Part shown: positions 8,848-15,833 of the stretch, piece by piece | How the letters are laid out: each line of letters begins with the position of its first letter | Numbering within the stretch: the first letter of the stretch is position 1 | Assembly (NCBI GenBank): GCA_025359285.1 | Contig: JANYGV010000067.1 | Coordinates: 1 to 41,809, forward strand | From: Burkholderiales bacterium | Lineage (GTDB): Bacteria; Pseudomonadota; Gammaproteobacteria; Burkholderiales; Usitatibacteraceae | Reading direction: 5' to 3' | DNA: 41,809 nt | Position numbers and translations under genes: made by a program | Notes under the pieces: model-generated | The model's input: only the letters and a program-made list of their open reading frames with translations | The model's database searches: none | Told to the model about the DNA's origin: nothing

Positions 8848-9003
8848 CCGGGTTAGCGGCAACGCAAGTTCCGGCCGCGCAAGTTTTTTTACTTTCATTG
8901 GCCGACCATCATTAAGTGGTTACCTCAGCCGATTTTTGTATCATCAAATTGTCATGTGCCTGGTTTGAAATAGAGATTTTCAAATCTCTATGGGAAGATA
9001 ACG

Positions 9004-10854
9004 ATGACAGATTCGATCAAGGGTGCAAGTAACGATTCAATTAATAACAAACGCCGCGACTTCATTGTCAAAAGTACCTCCGTCGCCGCAACTGTGGCCG
9101 CAACTGTGGCCGCATCCGTGGCCGTTACTGGCTCACTCACGGCCTGTTCGGATTCAGCGGACGAACAATTTGCCGCAGCACCCGATTTCACGTATGGCGT
9201 GGCGAGCGGCGATCCACTCACAGATCGCATTATCTTGTGGACTTACGCAAAGTTTCCGGGCGCTGACGCTGCCGTGACGGTGCCGCTGACATGGCAGATT
9301 GCCACCGACGCCAATTTCAATTCTATTGTCAGCAGCGGAAAAATCGATGCCAGCGAGAGCACCGGCTTTACCGCAAAAGTTGATGCAACCGGCTTAACCG
9401 CGGGCGTTGATTATTTCTACCGCTTTCAAGGACCGCGCGGCTCCTCATCCATTGTCGGCAGCACCCGTACTTTGCCCGCCGCGAATGTTGCATCGCTAAA
9501 ATTCGCGGTGTTTTCATGTTCGCTTTATTCCGAAGGCTTTTTTAACGCCTACGATGCCGCCGCAAAATCAGACGCGCAATACGCGGTTCATGTGGGCGAC
9601 TATATTTACGAATACGGTGCGGCGACGAATGAATTCGGCAATACCGACGCGGTCGCACTCGCTCGTGTCGCTGTGCCCGCGAACGACATTGTCAGCCTTA
9701 GCGATTATCGTGCGCGTTATGCACAATATCGCTCAGACCCCAGCACCCGCGCGCTACATGCAAAGATGCCGTGGATCACGATCTGGGATGATCATGAATT
9801 CGCGAATAACGCTTATGTGAATGGCGCAGAAAATCATAATGCGGTCACGCAAGGCGATTGGACGACACGCAAAAATATCGCGGCACGTGTGTATCACGAG
9901 TGGATGCCGATCCGCAGCGACACCACCAATCTGCTAAAAATATATCGCTCATTTGACTTCGGCTCGCTGTTCTCGCTGCACATGCTCGACACGCGAATTG
10001 AGGGCCGCGATCAGCAATATGATAATTTCGGCGATAAAGACGGCGGCGTAACGCGTTACATCGCGGGCATTACGCCAAACGCGGCGGGCGTGCTGCCCGA
10101 CGCCTCGCGCCGCATGATCAGTACCACTCAACAAACATGGCTCACGAGCCAGCTCACCGCCTCGCGCGCAACCTGGCAATTCCTCGGCAATCAAGACATC
10201 ATGGCGCGTATGTGGATTCCATTTTCAGTCGCGCAATATTTCAATCCAGCGAATGCTAACCCGACGGCAGGTGGTGCCGCCGTGCAGGCGTATTTGGGTG
10301 CAAAAGCGACCCGTGCGGTAGGCGGAACTGCGGCGCTCACCGCCACCCAGACGGCCCTGCTTGATCCCGCGAAAAACCCACGGCTGCCCTACAACCTCGA
10401 TTCGTGGGATGGCTATCCAGCGAACCGCGAACAACTTTTGCAAACCGTAAAATCGCTTAACAAAAAATTGGTGGTGTTATCCGGTGATTCGCATAATGGC
10501 TGGTTCACCATACTCACCACACTTGCAGGCGAAAAAGTGGGCGTTGAATTCGCGGGCACCTCCGTGAGCTCACCGGGCTTTGAAAGTGCAGGGTTAGGCG
10601 GATTGGGTAGCTCCCTTGATGGTAGCGCGCTGGTACCACAGCTTGGCAACGCAGCGATAGGCGCGGGGCTGGGTTTGATTGATGATTTGAATTATTCCGA
10701 TACGATTCGCCGCGGTTATTTATTGATGACCGTGACCTCGGGTGCCGTGAAAGGCGAATACGTTTACGTGAGCACGGTCAAATCGAGCACTTACACGGCG
10801 AGTGTTGGACGCACCATCACCGTCGGCCAGGCGGGAGATATTGTCTACAGCTAG
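9004..10854 (+). CDS. Tat-exported PhoD-like alkaline phosphatase/phosphodiesterase
   Basis: A 616-residue protein of the PhoD metallophosphatase family. The leader has the twin-arginine motif RRDFIVK (17-23), a hydrophobic stretch built from AATVAATVAASVA repeats, and then LTACS with C48 in lipobox position. It is therefore likely exported folded and possibly lipidated. After an N-terminal Ig-like domain (FTYGVASGDPLTDRIILWT) come the metallophosphatase motifs VHVGDYIYEYG, TIWDDHEFANNAY, FLGNQDIMARM and VVLSGDSHNGWF. PhoD enzymes hydrolyse phosphate mono- or diesters with Fe/Ca. A GGAAG ribosome binding site precedes ATG 9004. The substrate is not predictable; phosphate scavenging is the default guess. 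Confidence 0.92.
   Translation: MTDSIKGASNDSINNKRRDFIVKSTSVAATVAATVAASVAVTGSLTACSDSADEQFAAAPDFTYGVASGDPLTDRIILWTYAKFPGADAAVTVPLTWQIATDANFNSIVSSGKIDASESTGFTAKVDATGLTAGVDYFYRFQGPRGSSSIVGSTRTLPAANVASLKFAVFSCSLYSEGFFNAYDAAAKSDAQYAVHVGDYIYEYGAATNEFGNTDAVALARVAVPANDIVSLSDYRARYAQYRSDPSTRALHAKMPWITIWDDHEFANNAYVNGAENHNAVTQGDWTTRKNIAARVYHEWMPIRSDTTNLLKIYRSFDFGSLFSLHMLDTRIEGRDQQYDNFGDKDGGVTRYIAGITPNAAGVLPDASRRMISTTQQTWLTSQLTASRATWQFLGNQDIMARMWIPFSVAQYFNPANANPTAGGAAVQAYLGAKATRAVGGTAALTATQTALLDPAKNPRLPYNLDSWDGYPANREQLLQTVKSLNKKLVVLSGDSHNGWFTILTTLAGEKVGVEFAGTSVSSPGFESAGLGGLGSSLDGSALVPQLGNAAIGAGLGLIDDLNYSDTIRRGYLLMTVTSGAVKGEYVYVSTVKSSTYTASVGRTITVGQAGDIVYS
9082..9129. repeat. 12-nt tandem array in the signal-peptide region of the PhoD-like gene
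   Basis: Four 12-base units close to GTGGCCGCAACT encode VAAT-VAAT-VAAS-VAVT, forming the hydrophobic core of the Tat leader. The first three units are nearly identical at the DNA level, implying recent slippage. Confidence 0.85.
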
Positions 10855-10882
10855 AATCGCTGACATCATTAAGAAGCCTGAC

Positions 10883-10915
10883 GGGCAAACGGGGCGTTAA
10901 GTCACTCGTTTGCCC
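10883..10915. repeat. Inverted repeat downstream of the PhoD-like gene
   Basis: GGGCAAACG (10883-10891) and CGTTTGCCC (10907-10915) form a perfect 9-bp stem with a 15-base loop, 29 bases after the stop codon. No T-run follows, so it could be a weak terminator or an RNA-stabilising hairpin. Confidence 0.5.
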
Positions 10916-11015
10916 ACCACCGAGCAGATCAATCCACGCACTATTCAAGCGGCATCCATTGAACAATATTGGCTGACTCGTTATCCTTGCGACTTAACTC
11001 AATTTAAGGCGCAAG

Positions 11016-11747
11016 ATGCGATTAACTTACAGCCGATCATTTTTGGTGAGCGCCGCTCTGGCGCTCACCTCGTTACAAGGATGCGCAGTCATGGCACGAC
11101 CTGAAGAACCCGTATTTGAATCAATCAAAAAAGAAGGCGATTTCGAAGTGCGGCAATACCGCGGATTTATTGTCGCTGAAACATTTGTCAAAGGCGATAT
11201 GAGCGGGGCGGGAAGTGCGGCATTTCGCGCCATTGCGGGCTATATTTTTGGCAACAATATTTCGGGCGCCGCGAAAGGCCACGAAAAAATTGCCATGACC
11301 GCGCCGGTGACCATGGAAAAATCGGTGGCAGAAACGGTAGAAAAAAGCAGCAGTGAAAAAATCGCAATGACGGCACCGGTCACGATGGAGAAACTAGCCG
11401 GGAACACGAGCAGCGCAGGTTCAACGGTCGGCGTAAGTCCAAACGCAGGCACAGAAGAAATGTATCGAGTCCATTTTGTGATGCCCGCGCAATACACCAT
11501 GGACACGCTACCGAAGCCTATCAATACCAACGTCACACTGCGCAAGGTGGCCGCACAAAAAATGGCGGTGATTCGATTTTCAGGTTTTAGTACGGATGAA
11601 AAAGTGCGCGTTAAAACCGAAGAGTTGACGAGCTGGATTGAGAAGCAAGGTTTGCAAATAATCGGCAAACCGCAATTCGCCCGCTACGATCCGCCGATGA
11701 TGCCGCCGTTTTTGCGACGTAGTGAAGTGATGATTGCGGTGGAATAA
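11016..11747 (+). CDS. SOUL-family heme-binding lipoprotein
   Basis: A 243-residue SOUL/HBP-family protein. The leader MRLTYSRSFLVSAALALTSL ends in a lipobox LQGC (C23), predicting a lipid-anchored periplasmic or outer-membrane protein. The family core includes VFESIKKEGDFEVRQYRGF, IAGYIFGNN, KIAMTAPVTM and the C-terminal VMIAVE. The EKIAMTAPVTMEK motif is present twice (residues 90-102 and 114-126), while family members I know have one copy. The DNA of the two copies differs mainly at synonymous positions. SOUL proteins bind heme or tetrapyrroles; the bacterial role is unclear. An AAGG site lies six bases before ATG 11016. Confidence 0.9.
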   Translation: MRLTYSRSFLVSAALALTSLQGCAVMARPEEPVFESIKKEGDFEVRQYRGFIVAETFVKGDMSGAGSAAFRAIAGYIFGNNISGAAKGHEKIAMTAPVTMEKSVAETVEKSSSEKIAMTAPVTMEKLAGNTSSAGSTVGVSPNAGTEEMYRVHFVMPAQYTMDTLPKPINTNVTLRKVAAQKMAVIRFSGFSTDEKVRVKTEELTSWIEKQGLQIIGKPQFARYDPPMMPPFLRRSEVMIAVE

Positions 11748-11802
11748 ATCTCACCTTATTCATACTCTAAACCCCCTTATCAGCGTGCCTCAACGACCAT
11801 TT

Positions 11803-12429
11803 ATGCCCCAAGCGCCCCGCAAATGCTGGTGTTTATATTTCGCCACAGCACTTTGCATCACCTTGCTTTCCGCCTGCAGCAAATTGCCGACGCTGCCCAC
11901 GCTGGACGCGAATGCAACTATCCTGGCCTTCGGCGACAGCCTTACTTTTGGCACCGGCGCTGCACCCAATGAATCCTATCCTGCGCAATTGCAAACGCTG
12001 ATTTCGCGCAAAGTTATCGCCGCTGGCGTGCCGGGCGAAGTCTCGGCTGATGGCCTTGCGCGATTGCCGCAGGTGCTCAGCGAACATCAACCGAAACTGG
12101 TGATTCTTTGCCATGGCGGCAATGATTTTCTGCAAAAACTGGGGGAGGACAAAACGCAAAACAATATCCGCGCGATGGTAAAGCTTGTACGCGATAAGGG
12201 CATCGCCGTTGTTTTGGTTGCCACACCCAAACCCGGCCTGATGGTGAAGCCGCCTGATTTTTACCAGGCAATTGCGAAAGAATTTGTCATTCCGTTTGAA
12301 GACGATATGCTAAAAAATATCCTCACCGATAACACCTTGAAATCGGATTTAGTGCATCCGAATGCGCGTGGATATGCATTGATGGCAGAATCGCTCGCGA
12401 AACTGATGAAGCGCGCTGGGGCACTTTAA
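11803..12429 (+). CDS. GDSL/SGNH-family lipoprotein esterase (TesA-like arylesterase)
   Basis: About 208 residues with an SGNH hydrolase fold. Block I is ILAFGDSLTFG with nucleophile S46, block III is CHGGNDFLQ, and block V is DLVHPNARGY with the catalytic Asp/His. The leader MPQAPRKCWCLYFATALCIT ends in LLSAC, so C25 is a likely lipid-anchor site. The ORF track starts at a TTG (11734) inside the preceding gene; ATG 11803 gives a proper signal peptide and is preferred. TesA-type enzymes hydrolyse acyl-CoA, lysophospholipid or aryl esters in the periplasm. The gene follows the SOUL gene on the same strand by 55 bases, suggesting co-transcription. Confidence 0.88.
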   Translation: MPQAPRKCWCLYFATALCITLLSACSKLPTLPTLDANATILAFGDSLTFGTGAAPNESYPAQLQTLISRKVIAAGVPGEVSADGLARLPQVLSEHQPKLVILCHGGNDFLQKLGEDKTQNNIRAMVKLVRDKGIAVVLVATPKPGLMVKPPDFYQAIAKEFVIPFEDDMLKNILTDNTLKSDLVHPNARGYALMAESLAKLMKRAGAL

Positions 12430-12507
12430 CCCGGGTTTAAAAACCGCAATTCAAGTTAAGCCCATCACGTTAAGATTTGCCGCGTTGGCATAACTTAAAG
12501 CGACCGA

Positions 12508-13068
12508 ATGAAAACAATCACGCTAGAGACCTACGCCAAACGCATTGAGCGCGTGCTGCACTATATGGTGGATCATCTTGACGATTGCGACCAAAACCCG
12601 CTCGACATTCATCGCCTGGCCGAAGAAGCGATTTTGTCGCCTCATCACTTTCATCGCGTGTATGTGGCGATGATGGGTGAGACCGTCGCAGATACGTTAC
12701 GTCGCCATCGCCTGCATCGTGCTACGATCAAACTCAGCGCATCGGCAACGCCTGTTGCGTTGCTCGCGGGTGAGGCAGGTTACGGTAGCGCGCAGGCATT
12801 CACGCGCGCGTTTCGCGAGGCCTATGGCGTGCCGCCTGCGCAATATCGTCTGCACGGAAAACTTTCGGCAGCGCTTCAATCAACCTCAATTGAATTTAAA
12901 TCGAAGGCGCATCCCATGTTTAATTTAAGTGATACACCACCCTGCATATCAAACAATTCGCACATTCAACGTCGGCAACTTATCGATATTGCATTCGATT
13001 ACATCGCCCTTCATCACCGGCCCGACATTTTCCGGCGTGCCGGAATAAATAATATCGCCCGCTTTTAA
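12508..13068 (+). pseudogene. 3'-truncated AraC-family transcriptional regulator
   Basis: Residues 10-115 are a normal AraC/XylS double helix-turn-helix (LDIHRLAEEAILSPHHFHRV and VALLAGEAGYGSAQAFTRAF ending in YGVPPAQYRLHG). In this subgroup a GyrI-like effector domain normally follows, beginning close to where this protein reads HPMFNLSDTPP. Here the sequence stops resembling the family at that point. The last 40 residues are simply the antisense of the 3' end of the FAH-family gene (overlap 12949-13068). The effector domain appears lost by a deletion or rearrangement near 12940. It may be a pseudogene, or a SoxS-like HTH-only regulator. Confidence 0.75.
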
Positions 13069-13788
13069 TTCGAACGCTTCTGACAATTTCGAAATCTGTT
13101 CCGCCACACTCCAGATCATCTGATTCAGGTTGGCGCTTTGTTTGACTTCGCCATTCACTTTTAAGCTGATGGCACCGTCCTTAAAATGGCCAACGTTAGC
13201 GACCGGATGAATTGGGCCGATAGGGGCTGACATGTCGAAACTCTTGCCGATTTCCCATGGCTTTTTCTGATCGCCCATCCCGCGCTGCAAATCGCGGCGG
13301 GTCATATCAAGGCCCAGCGCGTATCCGTACACCAGATCGAGCGCTTTGTTGATCGGAATGTCGCGCCCACCCGCGCTGAGTACCGCCACCAACTCGACCT
13401 CGTAGTGATAATTTTTAGTCAACGATGGATACGGATGATCTGTCACTTTGCCAGCGGGAATATATTGAATCGCGTCAGTGGGCTTCTGGAAAAAGAATGG
13501 CGGCTCGCGAGTCGGGTCCGAGCCCATTTCGCGCGCGTGCGCCGCATAATTTCGGCCGATACAATAAATACGACGAATCGGAAAAACATCGCCCGATCCT
13601 ACAATTGGCACGGTCACCACCGCAACATCAAAAACAGGTTTAACGACGCTCGTCATTGCCGCTCCTGATGATGTGGCGCAGCCGCTCAGCGCTGCCACCG
13701 ATGCGAATGAAGCCACGCTACCCGCCATCAGCGCGTGCCTTCTGTTCAAATTTTGCGGGTCGTCCATTGGGATATCGTTATTCTTCAT
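12949..13788 (-). CDS. Fumarylacetoacetate hydrolase-family protein with Tat/lipoprotein-like leader
   Basis: A 279-residue protein. From about residue 70 it is a standard FAH-fold enzyme: IYCIGRNYAAHAREMG, FFFQKPTDAI, metal ligands E130 and E132 in YEVEL, D161 in the LDMTRRDLQ block, and the terminal IIYSGTPENVGPVMKGD. The family hydrolyses or decarboxylates C-C bonds in oxo-acids of aromatic catabolism. Unusually, the N terminus has RRHALM (residues 16-21), a small-residue hydrophobic stretch and LSGC (C37), which together look like a Tat-type lipoprotein signal. FAH enzymes are normally cytosolic. Its 3' end overlaps the tail of the convergent truncated AraC gene. Substrate unknown. Confidence 0.88.
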   Translation of the reverse strand: MKNNDIPMDDPQNLNRRHALMAGSVASFASVAALSGCATSSGAAMTSVVKPVFDVAVVTVPIVGSGDVFPIRRIYCIGRNYAAHAREMGSDPTREPPFFFQKPTDAIQYIPAGKVTDHPYPSLTKNYHYEVELVAVLSAGGRDIPINKALDLVYGYALGLDMTRRDLQRGMGDQKKPWEIGKSFDMSAPIGPIHPVANVGHFKDGAISLKVNGEVKQSANLNQMIWSVAEQISKLSEAFELKAGDIIYSGTPENVGPVMKGDVIECNIDKLPTLNVRIV

Positions 13789-13996
13789 TTCGTTCTTTTC
13801 AAAATAAGCTACAAAACCATTTTTAATTGATTTTTTTTACCGCATAAACACGGCTTGCCTTGCAAAGCTCTTCGTGTTCTTCGTGTTTTCTACGCCGCCC
13901 GAATCGCGCTTATTAGGTGTTTTCACAGTCAGAATAACTGGACCGCATGACGATGCCATTGATAAACATCAGCCATTATTAAGCCGCAAAACTAAA

Positions 13997-14029
13997 CGGG
14001 CGCGACCGGTGATTATCCGATCGCGCCCG
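13997..14029 (-). terminator. Probable Rho-independent terminator after the 127-aa ORF
   Basis: On the minus strand CGGGCGCGA and TCGCGCCCG form a perfect 9-bp GC-rich stem (loop about 15 bases), followed by TTTAGTTTTG. It lies about 45 bases downstream of the 14073 stop codon. The T-run is interrupted, so efficiency is uncertain. Confidence 0.65.
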
Positions 14030-14072
14030 CTGAAGTAAAAATAGGCAAATCCAGGCAAAATTTTAGTGTCGG

Positions 14073-14456
14073 TTAACCAGGTTCAGACAATCCTAAGGTT
14101 TCCATCTCACCGAGTTCGAGCATGCGAAGCTTCGACAGGTAATGGCGATCTACTCGCCAGTCTTTAATCATTCCCAGTGCCAGTTGAAATTCTTCCTGGT
14201 TCAAATCAAACAATGGCGCAAGGGCATATGGCTCGTTGGTTTCAATGGCTCTCGCCAAATTGGTGAGCACGCGCGCACCGAGCGTTTCCGAATTTTTGTA
14301 AATATATTTGGCAGCTTTTTTTATCGCGTTCACAGCACATCTCCCAGAGTATTCCAAACGAAACCACGCCCCATATAATCTCAGGTGAGCATCGTTTCCG
14401 CAATTGTCATATTTTTGCCACAAATGTTTATCGCCGGGGCGTGGAGAAAATCTCAT
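14073..14456 (-). CDS. Hypothetical protein, 127 aa
   Basis: I do not recognise this protein. It is soluble-looking, with a helical and basic middle (CAVNAIKKAAKYIYKNSETL) and a C-terminal segment rich in Leu and Glu (DLNQEEFQLALGMIKDW, LSKLRMLELGEM). There is no signal peptide or membrane segment. It reads as a genuine protein rather than a shadow: no other gene covers this stretch, composition is balanced, and a hairpin terminator lies just after it. The start is uncertain because no good ribosome binding site precedes ATG 14456; a later start is possible. Confidence 0.55.
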   Translation of the reverse strand: MRFSPRPGDKHLWQKYDNCGNDAHLRLYGAWFRLEYSGRCAVNAIKKAAKYIYKNSETLGARVLTNLARAIETNEPYALAPLFDLNQEEFQLALGMIKDWRVDRHYLSKLRMLELGEMETLGLSEPG

Positions 14457-14619
14457 ATTGAAGTTCAGGGAACCACTCCATCGGTGCCCGCACCGTGTAA
14501 GTATTTTTGCGATGACCGTATTTACTTACGATTCACCGACAATTCGTCTTCAGCGGCAACCATTTATAGGACAGTGACCGGGAATTTTGATTCCCATTCC
14601 CTGTTTTTATAGTTAAAAA

Positions 14620-15570
14620 TTAAGATGCAGGCACCCTGACTGCGAGCGGCACGTTGCACAAATCAATATGCCCAGCCGCCACCTTGTACCAGTCACCACC
14701 ACGGTTGCGCAGGGCTTCAACCATCGCCGAAAAGGCGGGCGTATCGGTGCGGATAATTTCAAGCGCTGTGCGCTCGGTCTCGGGCACGTCGGCAGCCACA
14801 CGCATCGACTTTATCGGTACATATTGTTCGGGTTTTTCATAAAAGCCGAGCGGTCCGGTACCTCGCGGCAACACAGTCAGCAGCGACATCCCTTGCACCA
14901 CTCTGCCCACCAGGGTGATGTTGCGATCCAGCTGGCGAGGAGCGTTACCGGTGACCACGTAGAGTTCGGTGCCGCCGCCACTGCCTACATCGTTATCACG
15001 TCCCACTCCCACCGCGCCAGTGCAGTGCGTCAACCACGTGGTCGCATTCTTCGGGTCGCGAGCGGAATGAAACCCGTTTGAAAAGCCCACCTGCTTCGCA
15101 TAGCCATCCACGTCAGGCAAACGCGTGAACGGGATGTCCTTTTTGATCGCCACCGTGAACTCCGGCGGCAAATTTTTCTTGGCTTTCAGCGGCGTTTTCT
15201 TTTCGGTCGGGTCGCCCCACTGCACCACATAATTTTCCTGGCTGCGCATAAAAACCAGCCCATCGAAATAACCTTCCCGGACCAGCGCCTTGATATTCGC
15301 GACATGTAGAGGCGAAAACTGCGGCGCCAGCTCAATGACGACACGACCAGAATTCATTTCCAGATAAAGTGTGTTGTCGTTGTCGATCGGCCTCCAATCA
15401 GCCGCGCTTGAGGCGTTGAGCAAATCTGTATAGCTAAGCGCAGGCTTGGCGACCGGGGGTGAGGTCGTTTTCTGTGCGGCTGCGTTGTCGGCCATTAATG
15501 TCATCACCGAAACCCAGAAGCATGAAACAACAATAAGTCGATACAGGATTGTCATATTTGCCTTCGCCAT
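14620..15570 (-). CDS. Secreted cyclophilin-type peptidyl-prolyl cis-trans isomerase
   Basis: A roughly 316-residue cyclophilin-domain protein with an N-terminal Sec signal ([20 protein letters not shown] ending in ADNAAAQK). The domain begins at [18 protein letters not shown] and contains [19 protein letters not shown], a longer-than-usual insertion rich in Lys, [20 protein letters not shown] and [14 protein letters not shown]. It should act on proline bonds of periplasmic proteins. The track start at 15579 is TTG. ATG 15570 is given here, though ATG 15555 with an AAGG site five bases upstream is an equal candidate and gives a tidier signal peptide. The extra C-terminal 70 residues after the cyclophilin core are unassigned. 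It is divergent from the TonB-dependent receptor. Confidence 0.85.
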   Translation of the reverse strand: MAKANMTILYRLIVVSCFWVSVMTLMADNAAAQKTTSPPVAKPALSYTDLLNASSAADWRPIDNDNTLYLEMNSGRVVIELAPQFSPLHVANIKALVREGYFDGLVFMRSQENYVVQWGDPTEKKTPLKAKKNLPPEFTVAIKKDIPFTRLPDVDGYAKQVGFSNGFHSARDPKNATTWLTHCTGAVGVGRDNDVGSGGGTELYVVTGNAPRQLDRNITLVGRVVQGMSLLTVLPRGTGPLGFYEKPEQYVPIKSMRVAADVPETERTALEIIRTDTPAFSAMVEALRNRGGDWYKVAAGHIDLCNVPLAVRVPAS

Positions 15571-15833
15571 GGAATCCAACGGTTCATAAACGTCAGTGTT
15601 TGATTAAACCACACGGGCACGCGTTGCGGCTTACGCCGTTTAGGGCAGGCCTAATCTTGGCTTAATCCTAACTTAATACCGACCTAATCCTGACCAAATG
15701 CTTGATTACCAACCATCTGTTCGTATCGATTTCGCAACAAAAACATCGCAACATTACCGCAATACTTGTCGATTATTTCACTTCCGTAATACACTCACGA
15801 CAGAACCATTTACAAACAACTCAGGGACTCAAA

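Noticed and set aside
8935-8965. Pho box upstream of the PhoD-like gene
   Set aside because: One TTGTCAT half-site is present but the second half and the 11-base spacing do not fit the consensus.
11734-11802. TTG start 11734 for the GDSL esterase
   Set aside because: It would overlap the SOUL gene and add a polar stretch ahead of a normal lipoprotein signal; ATG 11803 fits better.
14573-14612. Plus-strand terminator near 14600
   Set aside because: A GGGAAT/ATTCCC hairpin with a T-rich end exists, but no plus-strand gene lies upstream to use it and the stem has a large internal loop.
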